A DNA stretch of 11,131 nucleotides from CAUZSM01 sp963582685 (GTDB lineage: Archaea > Thermoplasmatota > Poseidoniia > Poseidoniales > Thalassarchaeaceae), in NCBI GenBank assembly GCA_963582685.1, contig CAUZSM010000051.1, positions 1 to 11,131 on the forward strand. Reading direction: 5' to 3'. The position numbers and the translations under genes were made by a program. How positions within the stretch are numbered: position 1 is the stretch's first letter; the number at the start of each line of letters is the position of its first letter. The notes beneath the pieces are model-generated. The model did no database searches, was not told where the DNA came from, and saw only the letters and a program-made list of their open reading frames with translations. Positions 1 through 8,200 of the stretch are shown here, in pieces.

Positions 1-1400
1 TCGATGGTGGCGCCGGTGTCGCTGGTGACGCTGTTTTCGATGAAAAGTCGCTCCCAACAATCGATGTCATTTGCAATCAGAGTGCCACCTACACTGTGGT
101 CCATGTCGAGCAGGTCGCCAAGCAGACAGTATGTACCGCCTATTTCGAAAAGTTGCATTGAGACATTGCTCCAATGGTCGCCGTTCGCGGTGAAATTGTC
201 TGTCATCAAACCGAGTAACGTGTGGGTGCCGTTACTGTTCAGATAGGTGTATTGAGCAAATGTCTGGTAATTGGTGCCGGTCTGCAGATTAGTTGCAAGA
301 TAATTGCCGACGGTTGCGTTGGCGTGAGATACACTCAGGTTACCGCTTGCCGGTGGCGTGACAGCAGTAGTCCAACATTCCCATACCTCATCGACTAGAT
401 TGTTAGCCGAATCCCAAATATCAGCGAGCAGGCAGTGTGGCTGTCCTCCACCGTTATTGGTGAAATTAATCGATTGATTGTGTACCGCCGTCGCAATTGT
501 GAAGGAGTAATTGCCTTGGTCGTAGGCCGTGGTGATATTGGCGTCAGTAATGTACCAATCAACCGTATATGATGCTCCAGCTGTCAGATTCGATGCCCGA
601 ATCCAGCCGCTGGTATCACTGGTATGATTCACATACAATATCTCGTGATACATGCAATCCATGTCATCATCAGACATATTCCAATTGGTGCCGACCTGTT
701 CCCACACCTGCGCATGGAAGCACCACACCCCACCCACAGTGGGCGTATTGTGTGCTTGATTCGTACTGCCAGCGGTCGCTGCAGGCACATTTGTTCCCTG
801 CTGCACGATGGTGTGGCTAGTTCCATTCCAGTAGGTCCAATACCAGTCGATCTCGTAGTATGAATTTGCAGATAGGTTGCCCCATGAGTATGCACCGTTT
901 GTCGAAGTCACGCCGGTAACTGTAACCCATTCAGTTCCGGTTCCAGTACCGTTACCACCGCCACCTCCGCCTATCGTGAAGTAAGACGTGGTATTGCTCA
1001 ATACAGTCGTGTTCCAAAGGGGTGCAGTACGGATTTCACCAACGACCCTATAGGTTCCATTCGGCCCACCCATTGCCACTGGATCGGTCCAGTATTCATC
1101 GAAAGATCCGCTAGTGTTGCCAGAAGTGATATGCATATATCCGCTGGAATACCACAAAATACCGGTAGAGCCGTTTGGGCGATAAACCCATAACCAATAG
1201 ATGTACGAATCGTTTGCATCTAGATTAGTGATATCCAATGTAACTGATGTGGTGTTCAAATTGGAGAGTGAGACCGCCTCATTTCCGGTCGTAGCAGTGA
1301 CATTTGGGATGCCAGCGATGAGGGCAGACAGCAGCATCATGGCTGCCATGAAAATTGAGCGGGTGCGATGGGTTCGTTGCTCAGCGTGGACACTGGTCAT
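1..1400 (-). CDS. Secreted surface protein with tandem Cys-pair beta-type repeats (3'-truncated by window edge)
   Basis: The frame is open from the ATG at 1398-1400 to the left edge, giving at least 466 residues without a stop. An in-frame TAA at 1419-1421 lies just upstream and fixes the ATG as the first possible one. Residues 1-17 are basic and residues 18-31 hydrophobic (MAAMMLLSALIAGI), as in a signal peptide; Met18 (1347-1349) is an alternative start. The rest is rich in Asn-X-Ser/Thr sequons, Trp, Tyr, Thr and Gly, and poor in Lys, as in archaeal surface proteins. Four related units begin near Leu60, Leu176, Leu272 and Leu372, each with an L-x-[ATD]-[GN]-x-x-Y start. A six-Gly run at 144-149 separates the first from the second. 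Units 2-4 each carry a Cys pair (227/249, 323/342, 425/448). The function is unknown. It may be an S-layer-like, adhesive or binding protein, probably with a C-terminal anchor beyond the window. Confidence 0.85.
   Translation of the reverse strand, partial: MTSVHAEQRTHRTRSIFMAAMMLLSALIAGIPNVTATTGNEAVSLSNLNTTSVTLDITNLDANDSYIYWLWVYRPNGSTGILWYSSGYMHITSGNTSGSFDEYWTDPVAMGGPNGTYRVVGEIRTAPLWNTTVLSNTTSYFTIGGGGGGNGTGTGTEWVTVTGVTSTNGAYSWGNLSANSYYEIDWYWTYWNGTSHTIVQQGTNVPAATAGSTNQAHNTPTVGGVWCFHAQVWEQVGTNWNMSDDDMDCMYHEILYVNHTSDTSGWIRASNLTAGASYTVDWYITDANITTAYDQGNYSFTIATAVHNQSINFTNNGGGQPHCLLADIWDSANNLVDEVWECWTTAVTPPASGNLSVSHANATVGNYLATNLQTGTNYQTFAQYTYLNSNGTHTLLGLMTDNFTANGDHWSNVSMQLFEIGGTYCLLGDLLDMDHSVGGTLIANDIDCWERLFIENSVTSDTGATI
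54..1223 (-). repeat. Four degenerate tandem protein repeats of about 75-100 residues
   Basis: Within the secreted protein, units start at residues 60, 176, 272 and 372. Shared marks are L-x-[ATD]-[GN]-x-x-Y near the start and, in units 2-4, a first Cys in a W-C-F-H or C-L-L-[AG]-D context and a second Cys in an acidic, Trp-containing context (D-C, E-C-W, D-C-W) 19-23 residues later. Unit 1 lacks the Cys pair. The similarity is visible only in protein, not in DNA, so the duplications are old. The fold is probably an Ig-like or fibronectin-like beta-sandwich, by inference. Confidence 0.65.
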
Positions 1401-1441
1401 GTCGGGCCCATCTACTCGTTACATTTCAAAGTCTCCCTCAA

Positions 1442-1468
1442 CATGAAACGCCCTTAGGGCGGTTCATG
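1442..1468. other. Strong inverted repeat between tRNA-Asn and the secreted repeat protein
   Basis: CATGAA at 1442-1447 pairs with TTCATG at 1463-1468, and CGCCC at 1449-1453 pairs with GGGCG at 1457-1461. There is one A/G mismatch (1448/1462) and a 3-base loop (TTA). It lies downstream of the tRNA and 41 bases upstream of the secreted protein's start, both on the minus strand. It could be a 5'-UTR structure, an operator, or an RNA 3'-end structure. No long T run follows directly on either strand, so an intrinsic-terminator reading is weak. Confidence 0.6.
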
Positions 1469-1482
1469 CGTTCACGTCATGC

Positions 1483-1492
1483 AAAGTCAAAA
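1483..1492 (-). terminator. Oligo-T tract after tRNA-Asn
   Basis: On the minus strand the tRNA 3' end is followed by CC, then TTTT and, after three bases, TTT. Archaeal RNA polymerase terminates at short oligo-T runs, so this is the likely end of the tRNA transcript. Confidence 0.5.
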
Positions 1493-1494
1493 GG

Positions 1495-1567
1495 CGCCGT
1501 GTGCAGGATTTGAACCTGCGACCTGCGGATTAACAGTCCGCCGCTCCACCAACTAAGCTAACACGGC
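1495..1567 (-). tRNA. tRNA-Asn (anticodon GTT)
   Basis: This 73-base gene folds as a full cloverleaf. The acceptor stem GCCGTGT pairs with ACACGGC. The D stem is GCTT/GAGC with loop AGTTGGTG. The anticodon stem GCGGA/TCCGC carries loop CTGTTAA, which places GTT at the anticodon and gives Asn. The variable loop is AGGTC, and the T arm is GCAGG, TTCAAAT, CCTGC. The discriminator base is G at 1495. CCA is not encoded (the next bases are CC then T's), so the CCA-adding enzyme must complete the end. There is no intron. It is divergent from glyA and upstream of the secreted repeat protein. Confidence 0.97.
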
Positions 1568-1591
1568 TTGCGGCCCGCCGACTCAGCCTCC

Positions 1592-1605
1592 ATTCATCAA
1601 TGAAT
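1592..1605. promoter_or_regulatory. 14-bp palindrome in the tRNA-Asn/glyA divergent promoter region
   Basis: ATTCAT-CA-ATGAAT is a near-perfect inverted repeat with 6-base arms. Its centre is about 32 bases upstream of the tRNA 5' end, close to where an archaeal TATA box would sit, and about 86 bases upstream of glyA. It is A/T-rich in an otherwise GC-rich gap. It may be the tRNA core promoter, a regulator site, or chance. No clear TATA box was found closer to glyA. Confidence 0.3.
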
Positions 1606-1684
1606 CGGGCGTAGAATAGCCGTTGGTTGCGGGCTCATACCGCTTCGGTGAACACTAAGGGCGGTAGGCGGAGCGAATTGGGTG

Positions 1685-2998
1685 ATGAGCAGAGCCGGTG
1701 GTTCTTGGGCACCCAGCGCAGAGAATTTGGCTAGTGCAGATGCAGTCCTTGCGGCAACATCCGCCAGCGGCGCAGTCTACCGCAATGGGTTGGGAATGAT
1801 TGCCAGTGAGAACATCGTCAGCCCTCGTGTTCAGCAGGTCATCACATCCGACCTGCACGGTCGTTATGCGGAAGGCATGCCCGGAAGACGCTACTATCAG
1901 GGATGCGGTGACTTCGATACAATCGAGTCTCTGGGCATTGACATCGCCAGACAGGTATTCAGATGCCGTTTTGCCAACATCCAGTCAACATCTGGAACGG
2001 TGTCCAATATCGGCGCACTGAAGGCACTTGCCAAGCCCGGTGACAAGATTACCGCAGTATCTACTGCTGATGGAGGCCATATTTCGCACGCAAGGATGGG
2101 CGCAGTAGGCCTGCGAGGGCTTGATTTGACGACATATCCTTGGGATGTTGAGCGCATGGAGCCGGATGTTGATGCAGCCTGCGCGATGATCCGAGAATTA
2201 CAGCCAACCCTTGCATTGGTAGGACAGTCGGTTTTCCTATTCCCTACTCCATTGCAAGAAATGGCGGATGCCGCCCACGAAGTTGGTGCCACGATGATGT
2301 ACGACGGCGCGCATGTGCTCGGGCTGATTGCCGGCGGTCTATTCCAGGACCCGTTCCGTGAAGGGGCAGATGTGGTAACTGGGTCGTCGCACAAGACCTT
2401 CCCCGGCCCACAGGGTGGATTCCTTCTCTCAGATTCCGATGACGAGAAGTTCCAGCGCAAGTTGAACAGCGCTATTTTCCCCGGTGTCTGTTCCTCCTAC
2501 CACCTGCACCATGTTGCTGGCAAGGTGATTGCTTTGGCCGAATTTGCTGAGTATGGGGAGGCATACGCAGCAGATACAGTTCGAAATGCCCGCGCCTTTG
2601 GCGCGGCTATGGCTGCTGAGGGCTTTGATGTGCAGGCAGAAGGGCGTGGATACACCGAGAGCCACCAGATTCTCACCCGCAATGGAGAGACTGACAGCGG
2701 TGCTGGCAAGGTGGCGGCCGAGATGCTTGAGGAGGCCGGAATCATCACCAACATGAACATGCTTCCCGGCGATACCAAAGCGATGACTCCGTCTGGATTG
2801 AGACTTGGAGTGCAGGAGTTGACCAGAGTGGGCATGGGTGTGCAGGAGATGGAGGAGGTTGCCCGACTTTACGCGCGTGTTCTACTCAAGGAAGAGGACC
2901 CTTCTTCTGTTCGCGAGGACGTGTATGCGTTGAAATCAGAGTTCCAAACCGTGCATTATTGCTTCAACGAGGATGCAGTATCCGGCTACCCTCTTTGA
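1685..2998 (+). CDS. glyA: Serine hydroxymethyltransferase (archaeal type)
   Basis: This PLP enzyme of the cytoplasm interconverts serine and glycine with transfer of the one-carbon unit to a tetrahydropterin, feeding thymidylate, purine and methionine synthesis. Numbering from the ATG at 1685 gives 437 residues, the usual length. The order of motifs matches the family: SENIVSP near 41-47, YAEGMPGRRYYQGC near 61-74, GGH with the PLP-stacking His132, D207-G-A-H210 that holds the pyridine nitrogen, SSHKTFPGPQGG with the Schiff-base Lys237, and R373 in GLRLG for the substrate carboxylate. The YYQGC form and the HKTFPGPQGG form resemble archaeal members. A GTG at 1682 is an alternative start; a GGAG at 1670-1673 lies 8 bases before it and 11 before the ATG. 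The stop codon is one base from that of the convergent deoA. Which pterin it uses (folate or methanopterin) cannot be told. Confidence 0.95.
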   Translation: MSRAGGSWAPSAENLASADAVLAATSASGAVYRNGLGMIASENIVSPRVQQVITSDLHGRYAEGMPGRRYYQGCGDFDTIESLGIDIARQVFRCRFANIQSTSGTVSNIGALKALAKPGDKITAVSTADGGHISHARMGAVGLRGLDLTTYPWDVERMEPDVDAACAMIRELQPTLALVGQSVFLFPTPLQEMADAAHEVGATMMYDGAHVLGLIAGGLFQDPFREGADVVTGSSHKTFPGPQGGFLLSDSDDEKFQRKLNSAIFPGVCSSYHLHHVAGKVIALAEFAEYGEAYAADTVRNARAFGAAMAAEGFDVQAEGRGYTESHQILTRNGETDSGAGKVAAEMLEEAGIITNMNMLPGDTKAMTPSGLRLGVQELTRVGMGVQEMEEVARLYARVLLKEEDPSSVREDVYALKSEFQTVHYCFNEDAVSGYPL

Positions 2999-2999
2999 T

Positions 3000-4271
3000 T
3001 CAGAGGATGCCGATTATTCGGCTGTGAACCTTGACTTCATCCTCAATGATGGTCAATGAGCCCCGAACTGCGGCGGTATGCTCATCGCTCAGTGGCTCGC
3101 GGTGATAAACGGTAATCCACGATTCACCTTCGTCAACTTCTGAGCCGACATGAGCATCGAGCACGAAGCCGACACCGTGGTCGATATCATCTCCCAGTTC
3201 ACTTCGCCCTCCGCCGAGTTCGAGTACAACAGTGCCAAGCGCCATCGCGTCGATGTCGGCGACGTGCCCACTCACAGCAACATGGAATTCAGTGGTTTGC
3301 AGAGTCTCATCGAGCAGGCCGAGAGCCAACAGAAGACTGTGCTCGGAGGCGAAGACTTCTGCAGCAACCCCCTGAGCGATGCACATCTGCTCAAATCGGG
3401 CGATTGCGCTGCCGTCGTGCAGCGAATCAAGAATCATCACTGCGCCTACATTCGCCGAGTGAGCCAATCCAGTTGCGGCAAGCAGAATCCCACCCTGTAC
3501 GCATACCAATTCCTCAAGGTCAGCGGGTCCGCACCCACGCAGTGTCTCTATGGATTCGAGAACCTCTAATGCGTTTCCAGCGGCGAATCCGAGGGGGGTA
3601 TTCATCTCGGTAAGCATCACCGTTGTGTGGATTCCAAGTCCTTCCCCGGTGCTGACAATACTGTTTGCAAGTTGGCGAGCCATTTCCTCGTCGCGCATGA
3701 AGGTCGCTTTGCCCACCTTGATGTCTATCACCAGTGCAGCCAGTCCCTCTGCCGCCTTCTTTGATAGAATCGAGCCGGTGATGAGTGGTGTAGAGGCGAT
3801 GAGGCCGGTCACGTCACGAATAGCATACATCCGCTTGTCTGCTGGCGCAAAGTCACCGGTTTGTCCCGCAATCATGCATCCGATTTCCACGACTTGGTTT
3901 TGTGCTGCTTCCGGAGTGAGTGCCACGTCGTATCCGGGCAGAGATTCGAGTTTGTCGAGAGTACCTCCAGTGTGAGCAAGGCCCCTGCCTGCAATCATTG
4001 GACACTTCAGACCGCAGGCAGCCAGTGCAGGTGCCAGCGGCAACGAGACCTTGTCTCCGATGCCGCCAGTGCTATGTTTGTCAACGACTAGGTGACTCCA
4101 TTGTTGCGGCCATTGCAGAACGACACCTGAATGTAGCATTGCGTCGGTGAAAGCAACGGTATCCTCGGTGGAAAGTCCGTTGTCAAACACATTACGCATC
4201 CACCCTTCAATATCGTCGTCGGAAAGTGTACCGTCGACGACACCATCGACGAAGTTCTGAATCTCAGTCAT
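3000..4271 (-). CDS. deoA: Thymidine/pyrimidine-nucleoside phosphorylase, bacterial type
   Basis: It would split thymidine (or deoxyuridine/uridine) with phosphate to the free base and (deoxy)ribose-1-phosphate in the cytoplasm. From the ATG at 4269-4271 it has 423 residues, like E. coli DeoA and Bacillus Pdp and shorter than archaeal AMP phosphorylases (about 500), which carry an extra N-terminal domain. Seen motifs are KHSTGGIGDKVSLPLAP (His66 to Pro81), GRGLAHTGGTLDKLES, and YAIRDVTG...GSILSKK. His66, Arg152, Ser167 and Lys171 keep the exact spacing of the known catalytic set of E. coli (His85, Arg171, Ser186, Lys190), so the active site looks intact. A TTG at 4277 could be read as an earlier start, but the ATG overlaps the upstream oxygenase stop by 8 bases, typical of translational coupling. 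Thymidine versus uridine preference is not certain. Confidence 0.93.
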   Translation of the reverse strand: MTEIQNFVDGVVDGTLSDDDIEGWMRNVFDNGLSTEDTVAFTDAMLHSGVVLQWPQQWSHLVVDKHSTGGIGDKVSLPLAPALAACGLKCPMIAGRGLAHTGGTLDKLESLPGYDVALTPEAAQNQVVEIGCMIAGQTGDFAPADKRMYAIRDVTGLIASTPLITGSILSKKAAEGLAALVIDIKVGKATFMRDEEMARQLANSIVSTGEGLGIHTTVMLTEMNTPLGFAAGNALEVLESIETLRGCGPADLEELVCVQGGILLAATGLAHSANVGAVMILDSLHDGSAIARFEQMCIAQGVAAEVFASEHSLLLALGLLDETLQTTEFHVAVSGHVADIDAMALGTVVLELGGGRSELGDDIDHGVGFVLDAHVGSEVDEGESWITVYHREPLSDEHTAAVRGSLTIIEDEVKVHSRIIGIL

Positions 4272-5220
4272 CGTCAATCAGCCCGATTTCCACGAGGCGC
4301 TGATGCAGGTAATCACCGGCGCTGATGCTCGGGTAATTCGCCTCGCCACCAGTTCTCTCTACGAACTCTGGGCGGGGGGTCAAATCAACCTCATCGCGAG
4401 GATGAGTGAATAGTGGCATCGAATATCGGTCACTGGTAGCATCTGGTGGGTTGATAACACGGTGAGTGACTGCCTTGAACAGACCATTGGTTAGATTCTG
4501 CAGCATATCACCGGAATCGACGATAATGTGCTCGTGATTGCCTTCGACCTTGATCCATTCACCGTCGTGGTCCATCACTTCCAGACCACCTGCCGTAGCC
4601 CCAACCAGTAGCGTGATGAAGTTGATGTCCTCGTGTTGAGCACTGCGAACTGCTCCTTCCGCAATATCTTCACCAATTGCAGGATAATGCAACACTCGTA
4701 GAATGGTATTGCCATCAACAGCCATGTTTGGCAGCCAGTCTGGCCCTTTACCGAGATAAATTGAACAAACTTCGAGCAGGGTGCGAGACAGTTCCTCCAT
4801 CTGGATGTACAACCCATCAATCACCGGTCCGAATTCAGGACAGTCCTCGTCAGGCCAGATGTTCTGCGGGTAGATTGCCTTCAATGCGTGACCGTCAGGT
4901 AGTGTGCGGCCGGTTTGCCAGAACTCCTTGAGGTCTGGAGCGGGGTTGTCCTTGGCGTGCTCGACACCAATCGGAACGTAGCCTCGCTGATTACCGGATT
5001 GATTAGAGCGCATTTTGGTATTATCATCTCGATTAAAGAAATCTTCACTGATTGAATATGCACCATCAATGTCGGACAATGGGATTCCATGACCGGTCAA
5101 AGCGAAGAAGCCGATATCTTCGAAGGCCTCGCCCATCTTCGCAACCAAGGCTGCTCGACTAGCCTCATCACCATGCGTGTATTCGCGTAGGTCAATGGTC
5201 GGAATAGACTCACGCGCCAT
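4264..5220 (-). CDS. Fe(II)/2-oxoglutarate-dependent oxygenase, isopenicillin N synthase-like
   Basis: This 318-residue cytoplasmic protein has the two-part layout of the family. The N-terminal DIOX_N-like region covers about 6-120, with IPTIDL at the start and the GFFALTGHGIP motif near 37-47. The C-terminal double-stranded beta-helix covers about 170-275. The metal triad is complete: His196 and Asp198 in QHEDINF, and His253 in VTHRV. Arg265-Tyr-Ser267 is the RxS motif that binds 2-oxoglutarate (or the substrate carboxylate in true IPNS). It oxidises a small substrate with O2; the substrate cannot be read from sequence. The family includes fungal thymine 7-hydroxylase, plant flavonoid and hormone oxygenases, and IPNS. 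The start is the only ATG that fits, with no clear Shine-Dalgarno, and a T-rich box about 34 bases upstream suggests a leaderless or nearly leaderless transcript. Its TGA overlaps the deoA ATG. Its own product could be linked to thymine use, by inference from that overlap. Confidence 0.9.
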   Translation of the reverse strand: MARESIPTIDLREYTHGDEASRAALVAKMGEAFEDIGFFALTGHGIPLSDIDGAYSISEDFFNRDDNTKMRSNQSGNQRGYVPIGVEHAKDNPAPDLKEFWQTGRTLPDGHALKAIYPQNIWPDEDCPEFGPVIDGLYIQMEELSRTLLEVCSIYLGKGPDWLPNMAVDGNTILRVLHYPAIGEDIAEGAVRSAQHEDINFITLLVGATAGGLEVMDHDGEWIKVEGNHEHIIVDSGDMLQNLTNGLFKAVTHRVINPPDATSDRYSMPLFTHPRDEVDLTPRPEFVERTGGEANYPSISAGDYLHQRLVEIGLIDDD

Positions 5221-5251
5221 GCAATCCCCGATGCGGTGGGCGGGGTGCTGT

Positions 5252-5258
5252 AAAAAGA
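5252..5258 (-). promoter_or_regulatory. T-rich box upstream of the oxygenase gene (TATA-like and/or terminator)
   Basis: On the minus strand CTTTTTAC lies about 32-36 bases before the oxygenase ATG, the place for an archaeal TATA box of a leaderless transcript. The same T run is 30 bases after the stop of the large surface-protein gene, so it could also end that transcript. A perfect TTCGCGAA palindrome (5263-5270) sits just upstream. Confidence 0.35.
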
Positions 5259-5286
5259 ACCCTTCGCGAAAGCAAAACAGACTGTA

Positions 5287-8200
5287 TCAGCGTTGCTCTT
5301 TGTCATAATGTTCGCGCAGTTGCTCGACACTCCAGCCTGCTGCAATCGATTCCTGCACCTGTTTGGGCGACCAGCCGGGGAAGTCGTATCCATCCAACTT
5401 CGGTGCACCGAAAGAGCCGTCGTCCTTGCCTTCGGTCAATTCCCGCGCATCACTGTCTGCATTTCCTCCAACACTGGTTCCATCTAGAATCACGGCGCCG
5501 GTAGGGGGTGAGGACGATTCCGGCAAGTCAATTGCAGGTTGCTCGGACTGTTGCTCCTCCTCCTGCCAAGCGTGTTCGGAGAGGTCGAATGACGTATCAT
5601 CAACCAGCACAGTTCCCGCTGAAGCGCGCCTACGGCTGAGCACCAACATCGTGGCAGCCCCAGCCAGCATCAAGGCTGCGATAGCCATCATCGCAAGCAG
5701 GATCCGTGCCCCGTATGAATCGAGTGCATTGTCTCGGAACGGTCCAGTATCGTCGTCACCGCCGCTACCGTTGTCACCATCATCTCCACCGCCATCTCCC
5801 ATCCCAGACAAATCGGCACCGCAGTTGGTTTGCTCACCATCATTCACCCCATCGCCATCGGCGTCGGTCAAGAGTACTGCAGTCATCAGGTTGACACCGA
5901 TATATCCGGCCCAAGCGGCTTCCAGTCCGTCGATGATACAATCGTCATCGGTGTCTTCATCCAATGGGTTTCCGCCACCTTCGAATTCACGAAGGTTTGT
6001 GAGTCCATCCGCATCCGGGTCGAGGTTGGCCTCGGTTTCAGGAGAGCCCGGAATTACCGACCAAGTGCGGTTGGTTCCAAAGTCAATCTCCCACCAATCT
6101 GGCATTCCATCGCCATCAGTGTCGGTGGAATCATCGAGCCGAATCCAGTCTTCATTCCATGATTGCTGGAATTGTGCCGCGAGTCCTGCGTGCCGAATGA
6201 CGATACCAATCTCGCGGTTGCGCAGGGCAGAGTTACTTCCCCAGTTGATACTGCTGATGAGAGTATACTCTCCATCGACAATCGCGCCCTTATTGTGCAA
6301 CTTCGTGATGTTACTGCTTGGGGACATGATAATTGCAGTGACATCGAGGCCCTGCGTCATATTCAATTCATGATTGAAGTAATTTACAGTTTCTCGGATA
6401 TCATCATCTTCGAAAACATAGTAGCCGTTGATAATTAATCGGACCTTCACTCCTCGCTCACTTGCTGCTCTCTCAACCGCATCGATGAGAGGGTTGTCAC
6501 CGTAGCCCCAATGCCAGCCGAGATCGAAGTACTGCAAGGAGAGGTCGAGGCTGTCTTCAGCCTGGTCAATCATCCAGATCAATCCCTCGATACAATCGTC
6601 TGGGCAGGTGAGAAGTCTTCCAGAGAAATCGCCGGTTTCTGTGGTTGGGGGCTGTAGAGAGGCGGAGTAGGCCGTTGAGGCAGATTCCGCTGTCCATCCA
6701 GTAGGTCGCCCGAGGGTTGGGTGCAGGTCATCCTGCGCAATGATATGGTCGCGGTCAGTTGATTCATCCCACAGCATTCGTGACAAAACGAGGTCTGCAA
6801 CATCCTCACTGTCGATGATGATGCCCCAATCACGATTACCCATGTCCGCATCTAGCGGGAACGTCGACCGCTTCAGGTTACCAGAATCGATCCATACTGA
6901 ATCGCCATCTGCGACAGCGACCTTGGCGTGAATATAGCGATATGGAGACTGAGCTGCGTTCGCTCCTTCTGGTTCAACCATCCACAGTACTTGGCATCCT
7001 GCTGCGCTCAATTCGCTGGCCCAACCACGCTGGTTGTCCAGCGAACTGGTTTCTCCAAGAATGCCGCCTTCAAGCAGAACTGTGCATTCAACGCCGCGCT
7101 GAACTGCGCTGGCCAAAGCCGAGTGTACCTCTGGAGAACTGAATTGGTAAACGTGCACGTGTATGGTTTCTTGCGCTTGTCCTATCCATGAGACTAGTTG
7201 GTGCAGTCCACCTTCGGGCGAGAACATTGGAGTGAGCGAGCCAGTGCTTGTGAATATTCCATCATCACAGAATAGACTCGCTCCGAGTCTCAGCCATCGT
7301 ACCGACCAGTCGGCTGCTGTGTCGGTGTCCGGCAACGAGCCGCAGCCGTCTCCACGCATCAGAATCAGTCCTGATAAATCAGTCGGCGGCATCTCAAGCG
7401 CACCACCGATCCAGCCTTGCACATCAGCATCTCCCGAAGCGTAGACGAATGCATCGACAATGGTACCATCAGGTGCGACCAGTTGCAGCGAGCCGCCTGA
7501 ATTCACCAACCACGGTGCATTTCCATCGAATACGATGTCGCTGTCCATCGCCACAATAGCACTGTCTTCCAACAGGTTTTCTGGGTCTGGAGTGAATACA
7601 ATTGACTCACCTGGCATTATTGTCAGGGTGCCAAAAGTCGAATTCCACGCGCCCGTAGTGCGCATACGTGCGATGCGCCAGCCGGCCATATCGATGAAGG
7701 TATCACCGACGTTGGTCAATTCGAACCAATCATTGTCCCTGCCGGTAATCTCTCCCGGCATCAGCCGAGTGAATTTCACTGTCATACTGCCATCATAGGT
7801 TTGTGGCACCGGATTCTCTTCGCCGGGAGTTGGCCACATGGTTTCTGTGGTATCTCCCGTATCATCGTCGGGCTCAAGTGATTCACAATCCGATGATTCG
7901 CTCCAAGACAGAGTCTGAGCGATGTTACGGTTTGGAGTAAGTAGATTGACAGTTTCACCGAAATTGGATAGCACGCTATCATCAATCAGCACTACCGCAT
8001 AGTCACCTGCAGCCAACAGGGTGCTGTCATCACTGCGATTCCACATCCGGTCATAGCGCACAGCCACGTTGTAGCCATTATCATCGGCCACCATCCAGCG
8101 GGACAGGTTGACTGAACCGGTGCCGTTGTAGTGCAACTCCACCCATTCAGTGGTCAGTCCATCTTCATCCTCCGAGCATTGTGGCATCAACTCGGTGATT

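Noticed and set aside
1897..2460. Minus-strand open frame of 187 residues
   Set aside because: It lies wholly inside glyA, which has all family motifs. The frame is a shadow of it.
3150..3569. Plus-strand open frame of 139 residues
   Set aside because: It is antisense to deoA, with no domain or start signal.
4272..4277. TTG at 4275-4277 as the deoA start
   Set aside because: It is two codons before an ATG that overlaps the upstream stop in a typical coupled arrangement.
5363..6373. Plus-strand open frame of 336 residues
   Set aside because: It is antisense to the stalk, membrane and PLD part of the giant surface protein. Its Ser/Pro-rich content is the complement of Asp/Gly-rich codons, and it has no recognisable domain.
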